A stretch of DNA of 17,788 bases. Origin: DTFZ01 sp050260375. GTDB lineage: Bacteria > Bacillota > Clostridia > Christensenellales > SZUA-584. The DNA lies in contig JBLNCA010000033.1 in assembly GCA_050260375.1 (NCBI GenBank), positions 1-17,788 of the forward strand, read 5' to 3'. Positions 1 to 7,393 of this stretch are shown one piece after another. The notes beneath the pieces were generated by a model, which did no database searches, was not told where the DNA came from, and saw only the letters and a list, made by a program, of their open reading frames with translations. A program made the translations under genes and the position numbers. Positions within the stretch are counted from its first letter, which is position 1, and each line of letters opens with the position of its first letter.

Positions 1-5
1 TCATA

Positions 6-80
6 CAAGGATTCCTTTCTCTCTGATGTTGTTTTCTTTGCAGTTACAACTTTATCAGATTTTTGGAATCCTTGCTTTTT
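6..80 (+). terminator. Long imperfect hairpin followed by a T-tract
   Basis: A 10-bp perfect outer stem (CAAGGATTCC at 6-15 with GGAATCCTTG at 65-74) encloses two inner helices: TCTGAT 22-27 with ATCAGA 54-59, and GTTGT 28-32 with ACAAC 46-50. CTTTTTTC follows on the plus strand. This could be the intrinsic terminator of a plus-strand gene that ends left of the window, converging on spmB. The loop is long for a classical terminator, so a structured RNA or a repeat end is also possible. Confidence 0.45.
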
Positions 81-137
81 TCTTTACCTCTTTTTGTTAC
101 ACATCATTGTACAACCTACAATATGAACAGCCGCGGG

Positions 138-668
138 TCACTCAAACAGCAGCTTGCATACAATGACGCTGGATATGAGCCCCGAAGCTTCGGCAATGAG
201 CGAGGCGGGCACAACATACCGCGTCTTTTTTATGCCTACGCTGCCGAAATAGAGCGCGGTAGTGTAAAACAGCGTCTCGGACGAACCCATATGCGTGCTC
301 GCCATACGGCCTATAAAGCTGTCCGGGCCGTAGCGCTGCAGTATGTCGGTTAATAGCCCTATGCCTGCGCTGCCCGAAAACGGCCTCATAAGCGCGAGCG
401 GCAGTATCTCGGGCGGTATGCCAATCGGTGAGAGCACAGGCGCAAGCGCTTTTTTTATGTAGTCGATGCAGCCCGACGCCGTGAATATGTTGATGGCGAA
501 TATGAAGCCCACGACGAAGGGCAGTATGCGCACGACGGTCTCAAGGCCCTGCTTCGCGCCTTCGACGAACTTGTCGTATACCGCCACTTTCTTTATTATG
601 CCGTATATCACTATACCCGCTATGAACACCGGCACGAACGCCGCCGATATGTACGTTACCGCCTGCAC
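138..668 (-). CDS. spmB: Spore maturation protein B (SpmB)
   Basis: This 176-residue membrane protein is close to the usual SpmB length of about 178. In B. subtilis, SpmA and SpmB are needed for normal spore core dehydration and heat resistance; their biochemical role is unclear. The N-terminus reads like SpmB: a membrane segment, then a KKVAVYDKFVEGAKQG stretch. A hydrophobic middle and a conserved MRPFSGSAGIG segment follow. I chose the GTG start at 668 because a GGGGGG ribosome binding site lies 6 nt upstream. The longer reading frame up to 848 only adds a Gly-rich stretch that is spmA read in another frame. The start overlaps the end of spmA by 13 bp, so the two are probably translationally coupled. 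Confidence 0.9.
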   Translation of the reverse strand: MQAVTYISAAFVPVFIAGIVIYGIIKKVAVYDKFVEGAKQGLETVVRILPFVVGFIFAINIFTASGCIDYIKKALAPVLSPIGIPPEILPLALMRPFSGSAGIGLLTDILQRYGPDSFIGRMASTHMGSSETLFYTTALYFGSVGIKKTRYVVPASLIAEASGLISSVIVCKLLFE

Positions 669-1240
669 TTGCTTCCCCCCTGCATTATCTTTCCCGCTAT
701 TACCGCCACCGCCGCCGATACGAAGGTAACTATCAGCGCCGAAAGCACTATCTCCGCGGGCGCTTCCGAGCCCGCCGCACTGCGCAGCGCTATTACTGTA
801 AGCGGCAGTATCTGCACGGACGACGCGTTGACAATTAGGAACATGCACATCGGGTCGGACGCCCTCTGTTTGTCGGGATTGAGCTTTTGAAGCTCTTTCA
901 TGGCTTTGAGTCCGAACGGCGTCGCCGCGTTGCCCATGCCCAGCATATTGGCCACTATGTTGAGCGTTATATATCCGCTGGCCGGGCCGTCGGGCAAGCC
1001 GGGAAAAAGCAGCCTTATTACCCGCCTCATCTTTTTCGCAAGCGCCTTAACGAGCCCCGCCTCGTTTGCTATGTTGAGTACTCCAAGCCACAGCGCGTAC
1101 GCGCCAATAAGGCTTACGCACAGCAGCGCCGCGTCTTTTGCTCCGTTTATCGCCGCCTCGGATACCGCCTGCGCGTTGCCCGTCAAAAGGCCGACTGCGG
1201 CGCCTATGACAATAAGGGCTGCCCAGATATAATTAACCAT
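656..1240 (-). CDS. spmA: Spore maturation protein A (SpmA)
   Basis: This 194-residue integral membrane protein matches SpmA in length (about 196 in B. subtilis) and layout. It has an N-terminal hydrophobic segment, then a KMRRVIRLLFPGLP loop, then the signature-like MLGMGNAATPFGLKAM (nucleoside-recognition/Gate-type fold), and two further membrane segments near the C-terminus. SpmA works with SpmB in spore core dehydration. The ATG is preceded by GGGAGG at a 4-nt gap. It is the first gene of the spmAB pair and is divergent from the AbrB-like gene. I found no convincing sporulation sigma-factor promoter in the AT-rich upstream region (1241-1340). Confidence 0.92.
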   Translation of the reverse strand: MVNYIWAALIVIGAAVGLLTGNAQAVSEAAINGAKDAALLCVSLIGAYALWLGVLNIANEAGLVKALAKKMRRVIRLLFPGLPDGPASGYITLNIVANMLGMGNAATPFGLKAMKELQKLNPDKQRASDPMCMFLIVNASSVQILPLTVIALRSAAGSEAPAEIVLSALIVTFVSAAVAVIAGKIMQGGSKCRR

Positions 1241-1340
1241 TTTTCCTCCCGATAGACCTGTTGCTAATTTATATTCAATTGTGATATATTCTTATACAAA
1301 TGAATTTTTATTGTTTTTTCCTTTTTCGGTCAATTAGATG

Positions 1341-1370
1341 TTGACAAAATACATGTATATTTGTTATATT
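1341..1370 (+). promoter_or_regulatory. SigA-type promoter of the AbrB-like gene with a palindrome in its spacer
   Basis: A perfect -35 TTGACA (1341-1346) and a -10 TATATT (1365-1370) are 18 bp apart. The spacer holds a perfect 10-bp palindrome, ATACATGTAT (1349-1358), in a good position for an operator. The expected transcript start is near 1377, giving a leader of about 48 nt. Confidence 0.65.
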
Positions 1371-1424
1371 TTGATATAGATAGGTAAATACCAATAATTT
1401 TTATTTTTTGGGGAGATGAAAAGT

Positions 1425-1664
1425 ATGAAATCAACAGGTATTGTAAGGAAAGTCGATTCGCTGGGACGTATTGTTCTTCCTATCGAATTGAGAAGAGTCA
1501 TGGGCATCGATATCAAGGATCCTATCGAGATATTCGTTGACGACAGTCATATAGTCCTCGGCAAATATCAGCCCGCGTGTATTTTTTGTGACAGCGTTGT
1601 AGGAGTGTCGGAATATAAAGGCGCTAAGGTATGTGCCGAGTGTTTCGCTAAACTGAAAAAATAA
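1425..1664 (+). CDS. AbrB/SpoVT-type transition-state regulator with C-terminal zinc ribbon
   Basis: This 79-residue DNA-binding protein has the AbrB swapped-hairpin N-terminus (residues 1-47: STGIVRKVDSLGRIVLPIEL). A short C-terminal tail follows, with two CxxC pairs (C52/C55 and C70/C73) that probably bind zinc, as in many clostridial AbrB homologues; B. subtilis AbrB lacks them. AbrB-family proteins are dimeric or tetrameric regulators of growth-phase and sporulation genes. I chose the ATG at 1425, not the one at 1416, because the GGGGAG ribosome binding site (1410-1415) directly abuts 1416 but is 9 nt from 1425. The gene converges with rsmI, the stop codons being 2 bp apart, as abrB does in B. 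subtilis. Confidence 0.9.
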   Translation: MKSTGIVRKVDSLGRIVLPIELRRVMGIDIKDPIEIFVDDSHIVLGKYQPACIFCDSVVGVSEYKGAKVCAECFAKLKK

Positions 1665-1666
1665 CG

Positions 1667-2473
1667 CTAAAGACTTAGTTTGTAAACTCGGTTTTTACTG
1701 ATATTTAGTTCTTTGGATGCCGCATTGACGGCATCTTTTTTTGTCATTCCCATCGCGAGCTTTTTATTTAGCAGCGCTATTATTTCGTCGTTGCCTATCT
1801 GCTCTTTTTCCTGCTCTCTGCCGCCCGTAATTATCACGTACTCTCCCTTAACCTCGCCCGAAAACGCGTCCCTTGCCTCAGCAGCCGTCGCGCGCAACAC
1901 GCTTTCGTGCACTTTGGTAAGCTCCTTGGCTACGACTACGGGCCGCTCGCCGCCGCAGCTTTGCGCGATATCCGCAAGCGTTTGCTTCAAGCTGTGCGGG
2001 CTCTCGTATATTATGCAAGGCAGCGGGCTTGCCGCAATAGCTTCAATGCCGCGTTTTCTCTCGGCGGCTTTTTTGGAAAGGAACCCGTAAAACACGAAAG
2101 GCCCCGAAAACCCCGACAACGTAAACGCAGCAACCGCCGCACAGGCGCCCGGCACTGACGTTACCTCAACCCCGGCGTTTATTGCGTCGGCAACAAGCTC
2201 CGAACCCGGGTCGGATATTAGCGGCGTGCCCGCGTCGGAGACCAGTGCTACGTTTTTGCCTTCCTTTAACATGTCTATCAACTGCGCGCGCTTATCGGCG
2301 CCGCTGTGCTCGTGGAAACTGAAAAGCTTTGTCTTTATATCGTAATGATTAAGCAGCTTAATTGTCCTGCGCGTGTCCTCGGCGGCTATTATATCAACCT
2401 CTTTTAACACCCTCAGCGCGCGCAGCGTTATATCCTCGAGATTGCCTATAGGCGTCGCAACGATGTACAGCAC
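1667..2473 (-). CDS. rsmI: 16S rRNA (cytidine-1402-2'-O)-methyltransferase RsmI
   Basis: This 268-residue SAM-dependent enzyme of the tetrapyrrole-methylase fold 2'-O-methylates C1402 of 16S rRNA in the decoding centre. The RsmI signatures are ATPIGNLEDITLRA (residues 6-19), AAEDTR (30-35) and VSDAGTPLISDPG (78-90), then a VPGACAAVAA segment and YESPHSL. The C-terminus carries the small helical domain (KKDAVNAASKEL) seen in Firmicute RsmI. I chose the GTG start at 2473 because GGAGG (2481-2485) lies 7 nt upstream and the family begins right at this point. A longer frame up to 2620 exists only because a palindromic repeat happens to be open in that frame. Upstream lies the trmN6/yabB-like gene on the same strand. 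Confidence 0.93.
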   Translation of the reverse strand: MLYIVATPIGNLEDITLRALRVLKEVDIIAAEDTRRTIKLLNHYDIKTKLFSFHEHSGADKRAQLIDMLKEGKNVALVSDAGTPLISDPGSELVADAINAGVEVTSVPGACAAVAAFTLSGFSGPFVFYGFLSKKAAERKRGIEAIAASPLPCIIYESPHSLKQTLADIAQSCGGERPVVVAKELTKVHESVLRATAAEARDAFSGEVKGEYVIITGGREQEKEQIGNDEIIALLNKKLAMGMTKKDAVNAASKELNISKNRVYKLSL

Positions 2474-2552
2474 CGCTATTCCTCCATTCTCTTTTCTCCG
2501 GCTTTGCGATACTCTTCCCTTTACGCCTGAAGCGCGCAAAGCCGCAATCCCC

Positions 2553-2585
2553 ACCCAAAAAAGCTTTGTCTTTTTGGGGACCCCA
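2553..2585 (-). repeat. Palindromic repeat unit, copy 1
   Basis: Stem arms CCCAAAAAAG (2554-2563) and CTTTTTGGGG (2570-2579) flank a 6-nt loop, and the family tail ACCCC (2580-2584) follows. It is the most divergent end-to-end copy, ending in CATAATG where other copies have CGTATTA. It lies between the trmN6-like gene and rsmI, upstream of the rsmI ribosome binding site. Confidence 0.8.
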
Positions 2586-2628
2586 TAATGAGCTGCGCGG
2601 GTTAAACCCGTCTTGCCCACAAAAATAT

Positions 2629-2670
2629 CACCCCAAAAAGTCTCACGGCTTTTTGGGGACCCCGGTATTA
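2629..2670 (-). repeat. Palindromic repeat unit, copy 2, abutting the trmN6-like stop codon
   Basis: Arms CCCCAAAAAG (2631-2640) and CTTTTTGGGG (2649-2658) have an 8-nt loop. The tail ACCCCGGTATTA includes the TAA stop codon (2668-2670) of the upstream minus-strand gene, so the unit begins exactly where that coding sequence ends. A small palindrome (CGGGTTAAACCCG, 2598-2610) separates copies 1 and 2. Confidence 0.85.
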
Positions 2671-3411
2671 AGAATGAATTCTGTATATTTTCTTTGCCTG
2701 CTTTGTGTACGTGCCGTCCGCTTCATACACCGCGAGAGGCGGCAGGAATTTGACGCCCGCGGCCGCGCCCTTGCGCCCCTCTACCAGCGCGAAATTCGGC
2801 GCGTCCGAGATGTGCTGGGATACCAGCATTATGCGCTTGGGCTCAACTTTGTAAAAGCGCATTACCTCCATCAGCTCCGCGAACCGCTCCGTCCTGTATA
2901 TCAGGTAAAGCCTGCCGCCCGTGCGCAGCAGCTTAGACGCCGCCTCTATCACGTCCCTTAATGTGCAGCATACCTCGCGCTTTGCTATGTTAAGGTATTC
3001 GTTGGGGCTTGCCTTGCCCGCCCCTGTTTTTTCATACGGCGGGTTTGTTACGACGACGTCCACGCCAGGCTTGATAAGCTGGACGGCGTGCTTTAAGTCG
3101 CCCTGCACGATGTCTATGCTGCCTTCAAGCCCGTTTAGCCTGACGCTCCTCAGCGCCATATCGGCAAGCGGCTGCTGTATCTCCAGCCCCGTCACATGTA
3201 TGCCGCTTGTGCGCGCGCACATCAGTATCGGTATTATGCCGCAGCCCGTGCCCAGATCGACGGCGCGCTCGCCCACCTCCATTTTGACAAAGTCCGCGAG
3301 CAGCACAGCGTCCGTGCCGAACGGAAAATAAGCCGGGTTCTGTATTATAGCGTACCCGTGCCCCAGATCTTCTATTTTTTCGCCATTATTGAGGGTAATA
3401 TCTTTGTTCAT
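2668..3411 (-). CDS. tRNA1(Val) (adenine-37-N6)-methyltransferase-like protein (TrmN6/YabB family)
   Basis: This 247-residue class I SAM methyltransferase has motif I VDLGTGCGIIP (51-61), the acidic loop GLEIQQ (75-80) and the N6-adenine catalytic motif NPPY (123-126). The N-terminal QNPAYFPFGTDAVLLADF is typical of the TrmN6/YabB family, which methylates A37-type positions of tRNA; the exact target here is inferred. It precedes rsmI on the same strand. In B. subtilis the order is yabB-yazA-rsmI with abrB convergent. Here the GIY-YIG gene yazA is missing and two palindromic repeats occupy its place. There is no Shine-Dalgarno sequence before the ATG, and a TATAAT lies only 8 nt upstream, so the mRNA may be leaderless. 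Confidence 0.85.
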   Translation of the reverse strand: MNKDITLNNGEKIEDLGHGYAIIQNPAYFPFGTDAVLLADFVKMEVGERAVDLGTGCGIIPILMCARTSGIHVTGLEIQQPLADMALRSVRLNGLEGSIDIVQGDLKHAVQLIKPGVDVVVTNPPYEKTGAGKASPNEYLNIAKREVCCTLRDVIEAASKLLRTGGRLYLIYRTERFAELMEVMRFYKVEPKRIMLVSQHISDAPNFALVEGRKGAAAGVKFLPPLAVYEADGTYTKQAKKIYRIHS

Positions 3412-3419
3412 TGAGATAG

Positions 3420-3448
3420 ATTATACAACAAAGATGGAAATGTTAGAA
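3420..3448 (-). promoter_or_regulatory. Candidate promoter for a leaderless trmN6-like mRNA
   Basis: On the minus strand a perfect TATAAT (3420-3425) ends 8 nt before the ATG at 3411. The -35 region at 17 bp (TTCTAA) is weak. With normal spacing, transcription would start 0-2 nt before the start codon. The rest of the gap 3426-3658 is AT-rich and I see nothing else in it. Confidence 0.45.
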
Positions 3449-3658
3449 TAAAAAACAGGGAATCACCCTTTATTTCAGATTTTTTATATAGCGCTATTAT
3501 TTTTGTTTATTACTTATTTCGGCATGGGTTAACAATATCCTTTATTTATTGGAAGTTATGTATTATCATGTGTAAATTAGTGGTTTATAGTTTTTCTGCG
3601 CGGTTTTAAAACATTGTCCTTGTTTCATCAAACTGAAGCCCGATAAGTGTAACATTAT

Positions 3659-3689
3659 CAAAAAAGCCATACCGCCTAAGCTATATGGC
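3659..3689 (-). terminator. Intrinsic terminator of the ABC transporter operon
   Basis: On the minus strand GCCATA (3689-3684) pairs with TATGGC (3671-3666) and a run of six T follows. It lies 60 bp downstream of the permease stop codon. A second small hairpin without a T-tract (GGCAAG 3719-3724, CTTGCC 3733-3738) lies in between. Confidence 0.65.
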
Positions 3690-3748
3690 CTTGATGCGCG
3701 CCCGAAAACGAAGTCCCCGGCAAGTTGTAAGGCTTGCCATGTAAAACG

Positions 3749-4912
3749 TTATTCGTACCTCAACGCGTCTATGGGGTTTAATTTTGCCGCCTTGTTCGCG
3801 GGGTATATGCCGAACACCACGCCAACGAACGCCGAGAACCCGAGCGCCAGCGCAATAGTGCCCGCGTTCATAGACATGTTTATGTCCGTGGCCGTGCTTA
3901 TTACCTGCAGCCCTAAGAACGAAAGGCCTATGCCTATTACGCCGCCCGCCACGGAGAGCACCACGGCCTCTACGAGAAACTGAGACAGTATGTCGCTCTT
4001 CTGCGCGCCTATCGCCTTTCTTATGCCTATCTCGCGCGTCCGCTCGGTGACGGACACGAGCATTATGTTCATTATGCCTATGCCGCCTACGACGAGCGAT
4101 ATGGCGGCAATTCCCGAAAGCAGTATAGTCATTACGCTCATTACCTCGTTCATTACGTCGAGTATCGCGTTCTGGTTGATTATCATGTAATCCTCGTCGT
4201 CGCCCAGCTCGCGTATCAGGAACTTGTCGGTCGTTGTTTCAGCCGCGTCCACTGTGTCGGGCGACGAGGCCGAAACGTATATATACGTAAGCTCCTTGTC
4301 GGAAAACAGCCTCTGCGCTGTCGTCAGCGGTATTATTATCGTGTCGTCCTTGTTGGCGAGCATGGTGCTCGATTCTTCGAGCAACCCTACCACCGTAAAA
4401 TCGTACCCTTCTATGTCGAGCGTGTTGCCGAGGCAGTCCTGCGTGCCAAACAGTTCGTCAGCGACGTTTATGCCCACAACGGCGTTGTATGTATGCGCCT
4501 CCGAGTCCATATCGCTTATGAACCTTCCCCGCTTTATCACCTGTCCCGTTATCTGCTGATACACATTGGTCACGCCCTCCACGCTGTACGAGTCGCTCTC
4601 GTCGCCAGCCTTTACGTTCGCCGTCTTAGCGACAACGCCCGTCACGCCCCATATGCTCGGGTCGTCCTCGAGCTCCCTTATGTCGCTTGGCGTAAGGTAT
4701 GTCGGCTCTGCGCCGGTAAACCTTACTTGCAGCAGGTTGGAGCCCAGGCTCTCTATCTGCCCCGTTATCTCTCCCGTCGCGCCCTGCACGACGGATATTA
4801 GCAGCGTGACCGCGACCACGCCTATTATAATGCCCAGCATGGTGAGAAATGAGCGCATCTTGTTGCCGCGAAGCGCTACGAACGCCATTTTAAGCGCCTG
4901 TGTAAACTTCAC
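3749..4912 (-). CDS. MacB-like ABC transporter permease (FtsX superfamily)
   Basis: This 387-residue permease has the MacB layout. A short cytoplasmic N-terminus and first membrane helix (about 18-43: RSFLTMLGIIIGVVAVTLLI) come first. A large extracytoplasmic domain (about 45-255) follows, then three C-terminal helices of the FtsX domain (about 260-380) with the conserved VGGIGIMNIMLVSVTERTREIGIRKA coupling region, and the typical end LNPIDALRYE. MacB-type complexes act as mechanotransmission pumps for peptides, antibiotics or lipoproteins; the substrate here is unknown. It starts with GTG and overlaps the ATPase stop codon (GTGA), so translation is probably coupled. It is the last gene of the adaptor-ATPase-permease operon. 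Confidence 0.9.
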   Translation of the reverse strand: MKFTQALKMAFVALRGNKMRSFLTMLGIIIGVVAVTLLISVVQGATGEITGQIESLGSNLLQVRFTGAEPTYLTPSDIRELEDDPSIWGVTGVVAKTANVKAGDESDSYSVEGVTNVYQQITGQVIKRGRFISDMDSEAHTYNAVVGINVADELFGTQDCLGNTLDIEGYDFTVVGLLEESSTMLANKDDTIIIPLTTAQRLFSDKELTYIYVSASSPDTVDAAETTTDKFLIRELGDDEDYMIINQNAILDVMNEVMSVMTILLSGIAAISLVVGGIGIMNIMLVSVTERTREIGIRKAIGAQKSDILSQFLVEAVVLSVAGGVIGIGLSFLGLQVISTATDINMSMNAGTIALALGFSAFVGVVFGIYPANKAAKLNPIDALRYE

Positions 4913-5595
4913 GCCCCCTCACCCCCCGCGGTGTCGTAATCTATTTTTCCGTCCAGCATATGCACGCGCCTGTCCGCCATGTCGGCTATATTCGGGTCGT
5001 GCGTAATAAGCAGTATGCCCTTTCCTTCGCCGTGCAGCTCGGTGAGTATGTTCATTATCTCCCTGCCGGATTTCGAGTCGAGGTTGCCCGTCGGCTCGTC
5101 GGCAAGTATCAGCGTCGGCTTTGTGGAAAGAGCCCTCGCTATCGCGACGCGCTGCTGCTGCCCGCCCGACAGTTCGCTGGGTTTGTGCGCCATCCTGTCC
5201 TTTAAGCCCACCCTTTCCAGCGACTCCGTAACGCGCTTTTTACGCTCCTGTATGGGCAGCCCCTGATAGATAAGCGGCAGCTCCACGTTCTCGTAAGCCG
5301 TAAGCTTGGCGAGCAGGTTGAACTGCTGGAATATGAAACCTATCTCGCGGTTGCGTATCTCGCCGAGTTCCCTTTCAGTATAGTCGTCTATAAGCTGGCC
5401 GTTTAGGTAATATTCGCCCTCGTCGGCAAGGTCGAGGCAGCCTATTATGTTCATCAGCGTCGACTTGCCGCTTCCCGAAGGGCCTATTACCGCCACAAAC
5501 TCACCGTCGCGCATGCTGAGCGTAACGCCGTCCAAAGCGTGCACCTGCGCGTCGCCCATCTGGTATGTCTTTTTTATGTTCCGAAGCTCTATCAT
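4909..5595 (-). CDS. ABC transporter ATP-binding protein (MacB/LolD-type)
   Basis: This 228-residue ATPase has all the ABC motifs: Walker A GPSGSGKST (38-46), Q-loop FQQFN (89-93), signature LSGGQQQR (142-149), Walker B LILADEP (162-168) with catalytic E167, D-loop NLD and H-loop TH199D. It powers the adjacent FtsX-type permease. I chose the ATG at 5595, which has GGAG 7 nt upstream. The longer frame to 5634 reads into the adaptor gene. The gene follows the adaptor stop by 4 nt and overlaps the permease by 4 bp, so this is a tight three-gene operon. Confidence 0.95.
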   Translation of the reverse strand: MIELRNIKKTYQMGDAQVHALDGVTLSMRDGEFVAVIGPSGSGKSTLMNIIGCLDLADEGEYYLNGQLIDDYTERELGEIRNREIGFIFQQFNLLAKLTAYENVELPLIYQGLPIQERKKRVTESLERVGLKDRMAHKPSELSGGQQQRVAIARALSTKPTLILADEPTGNLDSKSGREIMNILTELHGEGKGILLITHDPNIADMADRRVHMLDGKIDYDTAGGEGA

Positions 5596-5599
5596 GTTA

Positions 5600-7177
5600 C
5601 TACTCCGTAGCCGCTGGCGCAGTACCGCCGGCATTGCCGCTGTTCCTGCCGCCGCCGTCCATCCTCTGGCTGAACATGCGCATCTGCTGCTCCTGCAGGC
5701 TGAGTTCCTTCACCTGCGGCACGGCCACCTGATCGCCCTCCGCAAGCCCTTCGATTATCTCGACGTTCACGCCGTCCGTGACGCCCGTTTTCACCTTGTG
5801 CGTAGCGGGCGTGTAGTCAAGGTCCTTATTTACGTCCTTGCCCAACACCACGTATTTTTCGCCGTTTATTACCTGAATAGCTTCTATGGGTATGTACAGC
5901 GCATTTTGCGCGGTGCGGGAGACTATCTCCACGTCCGCGCTCATGCCGAGCATTACGCCTTCGACGCTGTCAAGCTCAAGCGTCGCGGTATATTTCGTAA
6001 CGTTGTTTTGCGATACGCCTATGGGGTCTATCTTTTTAACCGTGCCTGTAAACCGCTTCTCGGGCAATGCGTCGAACGTAATCGTCGCCTGCTGGCCTAT
6101 TTCTATATCCGCGATGTCAAGCTCGTCTATCTCCACGTCTATCTTCACCTGCTCTACGCTCTTTATCGTAAACAGCTTGGAGCCCGCCTGCACAACCTGG
6201 TCCGGGCTGAGCTGCAGCCCCGAAACTACGCCGTCCGTGCCCGCCTTGACGGTAAGCGCCGCAATGTCGCGCTCCGCGTCCTTAAGGTCGTCATAGATCT
6301 GTCGCCGCTGCTCTATCTTTTCGTACAGCTCAGGCGAAAGAACGTCTCCGTCGAGATGAAAGAGGTTGCCGCCGCGCGAAACTTCGTCGCCCTGTTCTTC
6401 GTACACCTTATCCACGACGCCGCACTTGCCTATTATATGCACGGGGCTTGCCACCTCTATCACGGCTTCGCCCAAGCTTGCGCCGTCCGGCGAGGTGACC
6501 GTAGCCATGTCTCCCGCGTTCAAATCGCCCTTGTCAAACCTTACGGTCATCTCCGAAGCTGCCATGTCTATTTTTACGACTTCTCCCAACACGCTCTTGG
6601 AGCCGGACGTTACCGTAAGCTCCTGCCCCTGTATTATATCCTCGTTATATGGCACCGTTACCTGCAGCAGATCGTCTGGGCTGACTATCGCAAGCGCTCC
6701 AAATCTGTCCATTACTGCGTCCACATTGTCGCCGTCCTTGGCATACACTGTCATTACAGTGCCTTTAACGGGCGACTTTATATATTCGCTGCCTCCCGTG
6801 CCGCGCAGCATGCCTATGGACATGTCAAGCTCGTCAAGCTGCGACTTCAGTGAATCGCGCCGCGCTTTAAGCTCGTCGTTTTTGAACACGGCTATGACGT
6901 CGTCCGCAGACACCACGTCTCCGTTCTCGGCGTTTGCTTCGACTACGGTGCCGGCCGCCGCGGCATACACGCTTTCATCGTTCAAGGGCTCCACTGTGCC
7001 CGCGCCTTTAACCTTGACTTCTATGTTGCCACGCTTGACGTCCACGATGTCGTACGTCGTCTTCTCGCTCTGCTCCTTGTTTATGCGCATCTGCACATAC
7101 CCCAGCACGAGCAGCCCGGCTATTACAACCACCGCCGCAATTGCTATTATCCTTTTTTTGCTCTTCTTCTTTTTCAT
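5600..7177 (-). CDS. HlyD/MacA-type periplasmic adaptor (membrane fusion) protein
   Basis: This 525-residue protein starts with a Lys-rich stretch and one membrane helix (about 10-29), leaving the rest outside the cell. It is longer than typical MacA (about 370). Several stretches look like biotinyl-lipoyl segments (about 66-98, 133-165, 243-276, 306-338), with a short coiled coil between them (about 283-308). A beta-barrel region (about 343-420) and a membrane-proximal end (about 425-490) follow. The tail is Gln-rich, then Gly/Asn/Ala-rich (495-525). Such adaptors link MacB pumps to partners; in a monoderm cell it would act at the cell-wall face. GGAGG (7193-7197) lies 15 nt from the ATG, unusually far, yet no other in-frame start exists between them. 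Confidence 0.88.
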   Translation of the reverse strand: MKKKKSKKRIIAIAAVVVIAGLLVLGYVQMRINKEQSEKTTYDIVDVKRGNIEVKVKGAGTVEPLNDESVYAAAAGTVVEANAENGDVVSADDVIAVFKNDELKARRDSLKSQLDELDMSIGMLRGTGGSEYIKSPVKGTVMTVYAKDGDNVDAVMDRFGALAIVSPDDLLQVTVPYNEDIIQGQELTVTSGSKSVLGEVVKIDMAASEMTVRFDKGDLNAGDMATVTSPDGASLGEAVIEVASPVHIIGKCGVVDKVYEEQGDEVSRGGNLFHLDGDVLSPELYEKIEQRRQIYDDLKDAERDIAALTVKAGTDGVVSGLQLSPDQVVQAGSKLFTIKSVEQVKIDVEIDELDIADIEIGQQATITFDALPEKRFTGTVKKIDPIGVSQNNVTKYTATLELDSVEGVMLGMSADVEIVSRTAQNALYIPIEAIQVINGEKYVVLGKDVNKDLDYTPATHKVKTGVTDGVNVEIIEGLAEGDQVAVPQVKELSLQEQQMRMFSQRMDGGGRNSGNAGGTAPAATE

Positions 7178-7221
7178 ATGAGAAATTACGCGCCTCCGAA
7201 AAAATAAAAATCAACGTTAGC

Positions 7222-7263
7222 AACGGTTATATATACACAATTATAGCCCTATATAAAACCGTT
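7222..7263 (-). promoter_or_regulatory. Inverted repeat surrounding the -10 of the transporter operon
   Basis: Two 14-bp arms with one mismatch (AACGGTT.TATATA at 7222-7235, its complement at 7250-7263) surround a 14-nt centre. The centre contains a perfect minus-strand TATAAT (7240-7245), 62 nt upstream of the adaptor ATG. The -35 region is weak. The arrangement suits an operator for a dimeric repressor or activator. The rest of 7178-7393 is AT-rich and shows nothing else convincing. Confidence 0.5.
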
Positions 7264-7393
7264 ATTCTTAGGACGTGTTCGATGCCGTTATTCTAGCAGA
7301 TTATTATCCGCGCAATGTACGTGTTAGCGAATACTTAACAAATTATTAACAAGTAATGCAAGCTGTAAGTTATGCCGCCTTGATGCGCCTATT

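Noticed and set aside
1241..1340. Forespore or mother-cell sigma-factor promoter for spmAB
   Set aside because: GTATA- and GAATATA-like strings exist in AT-rich sequence, but none matched a SigE, SigF or SigG consensus at both elements with correct spacing.
2474..2620. 49-residue N-terminal extension of RsmI
   Set aside because: The extension runs through palindromic repeat copy 1, lacks family similarity, and the GTG at 2473 has a good ribosome binding site.
2553..2670. Palindromic repeats as intrinsic terminators
   Set aside because: The stems end in CCCC/GGGG with no T-tract after them in either direction, and one copy lies within a coding sequence.
5447..6853. Long plus-strand open frame (468 codons) across the adaptor gene
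   Set aside because: It has a skewed composition rich in His, Tyr, Arg and Leu, no recognisable domain or ribosome binding site, and lies opposite the clear HlyD/MacA-type gene, so it is a shadow frame.
3688..7388. Shared 12-mer GCCTTGATGCGC near 3690 and 7380, both next to gene ends
   Set aside because: The match is short and the flanks do not align, so it may be chance; it is not enough to call a repeat family.
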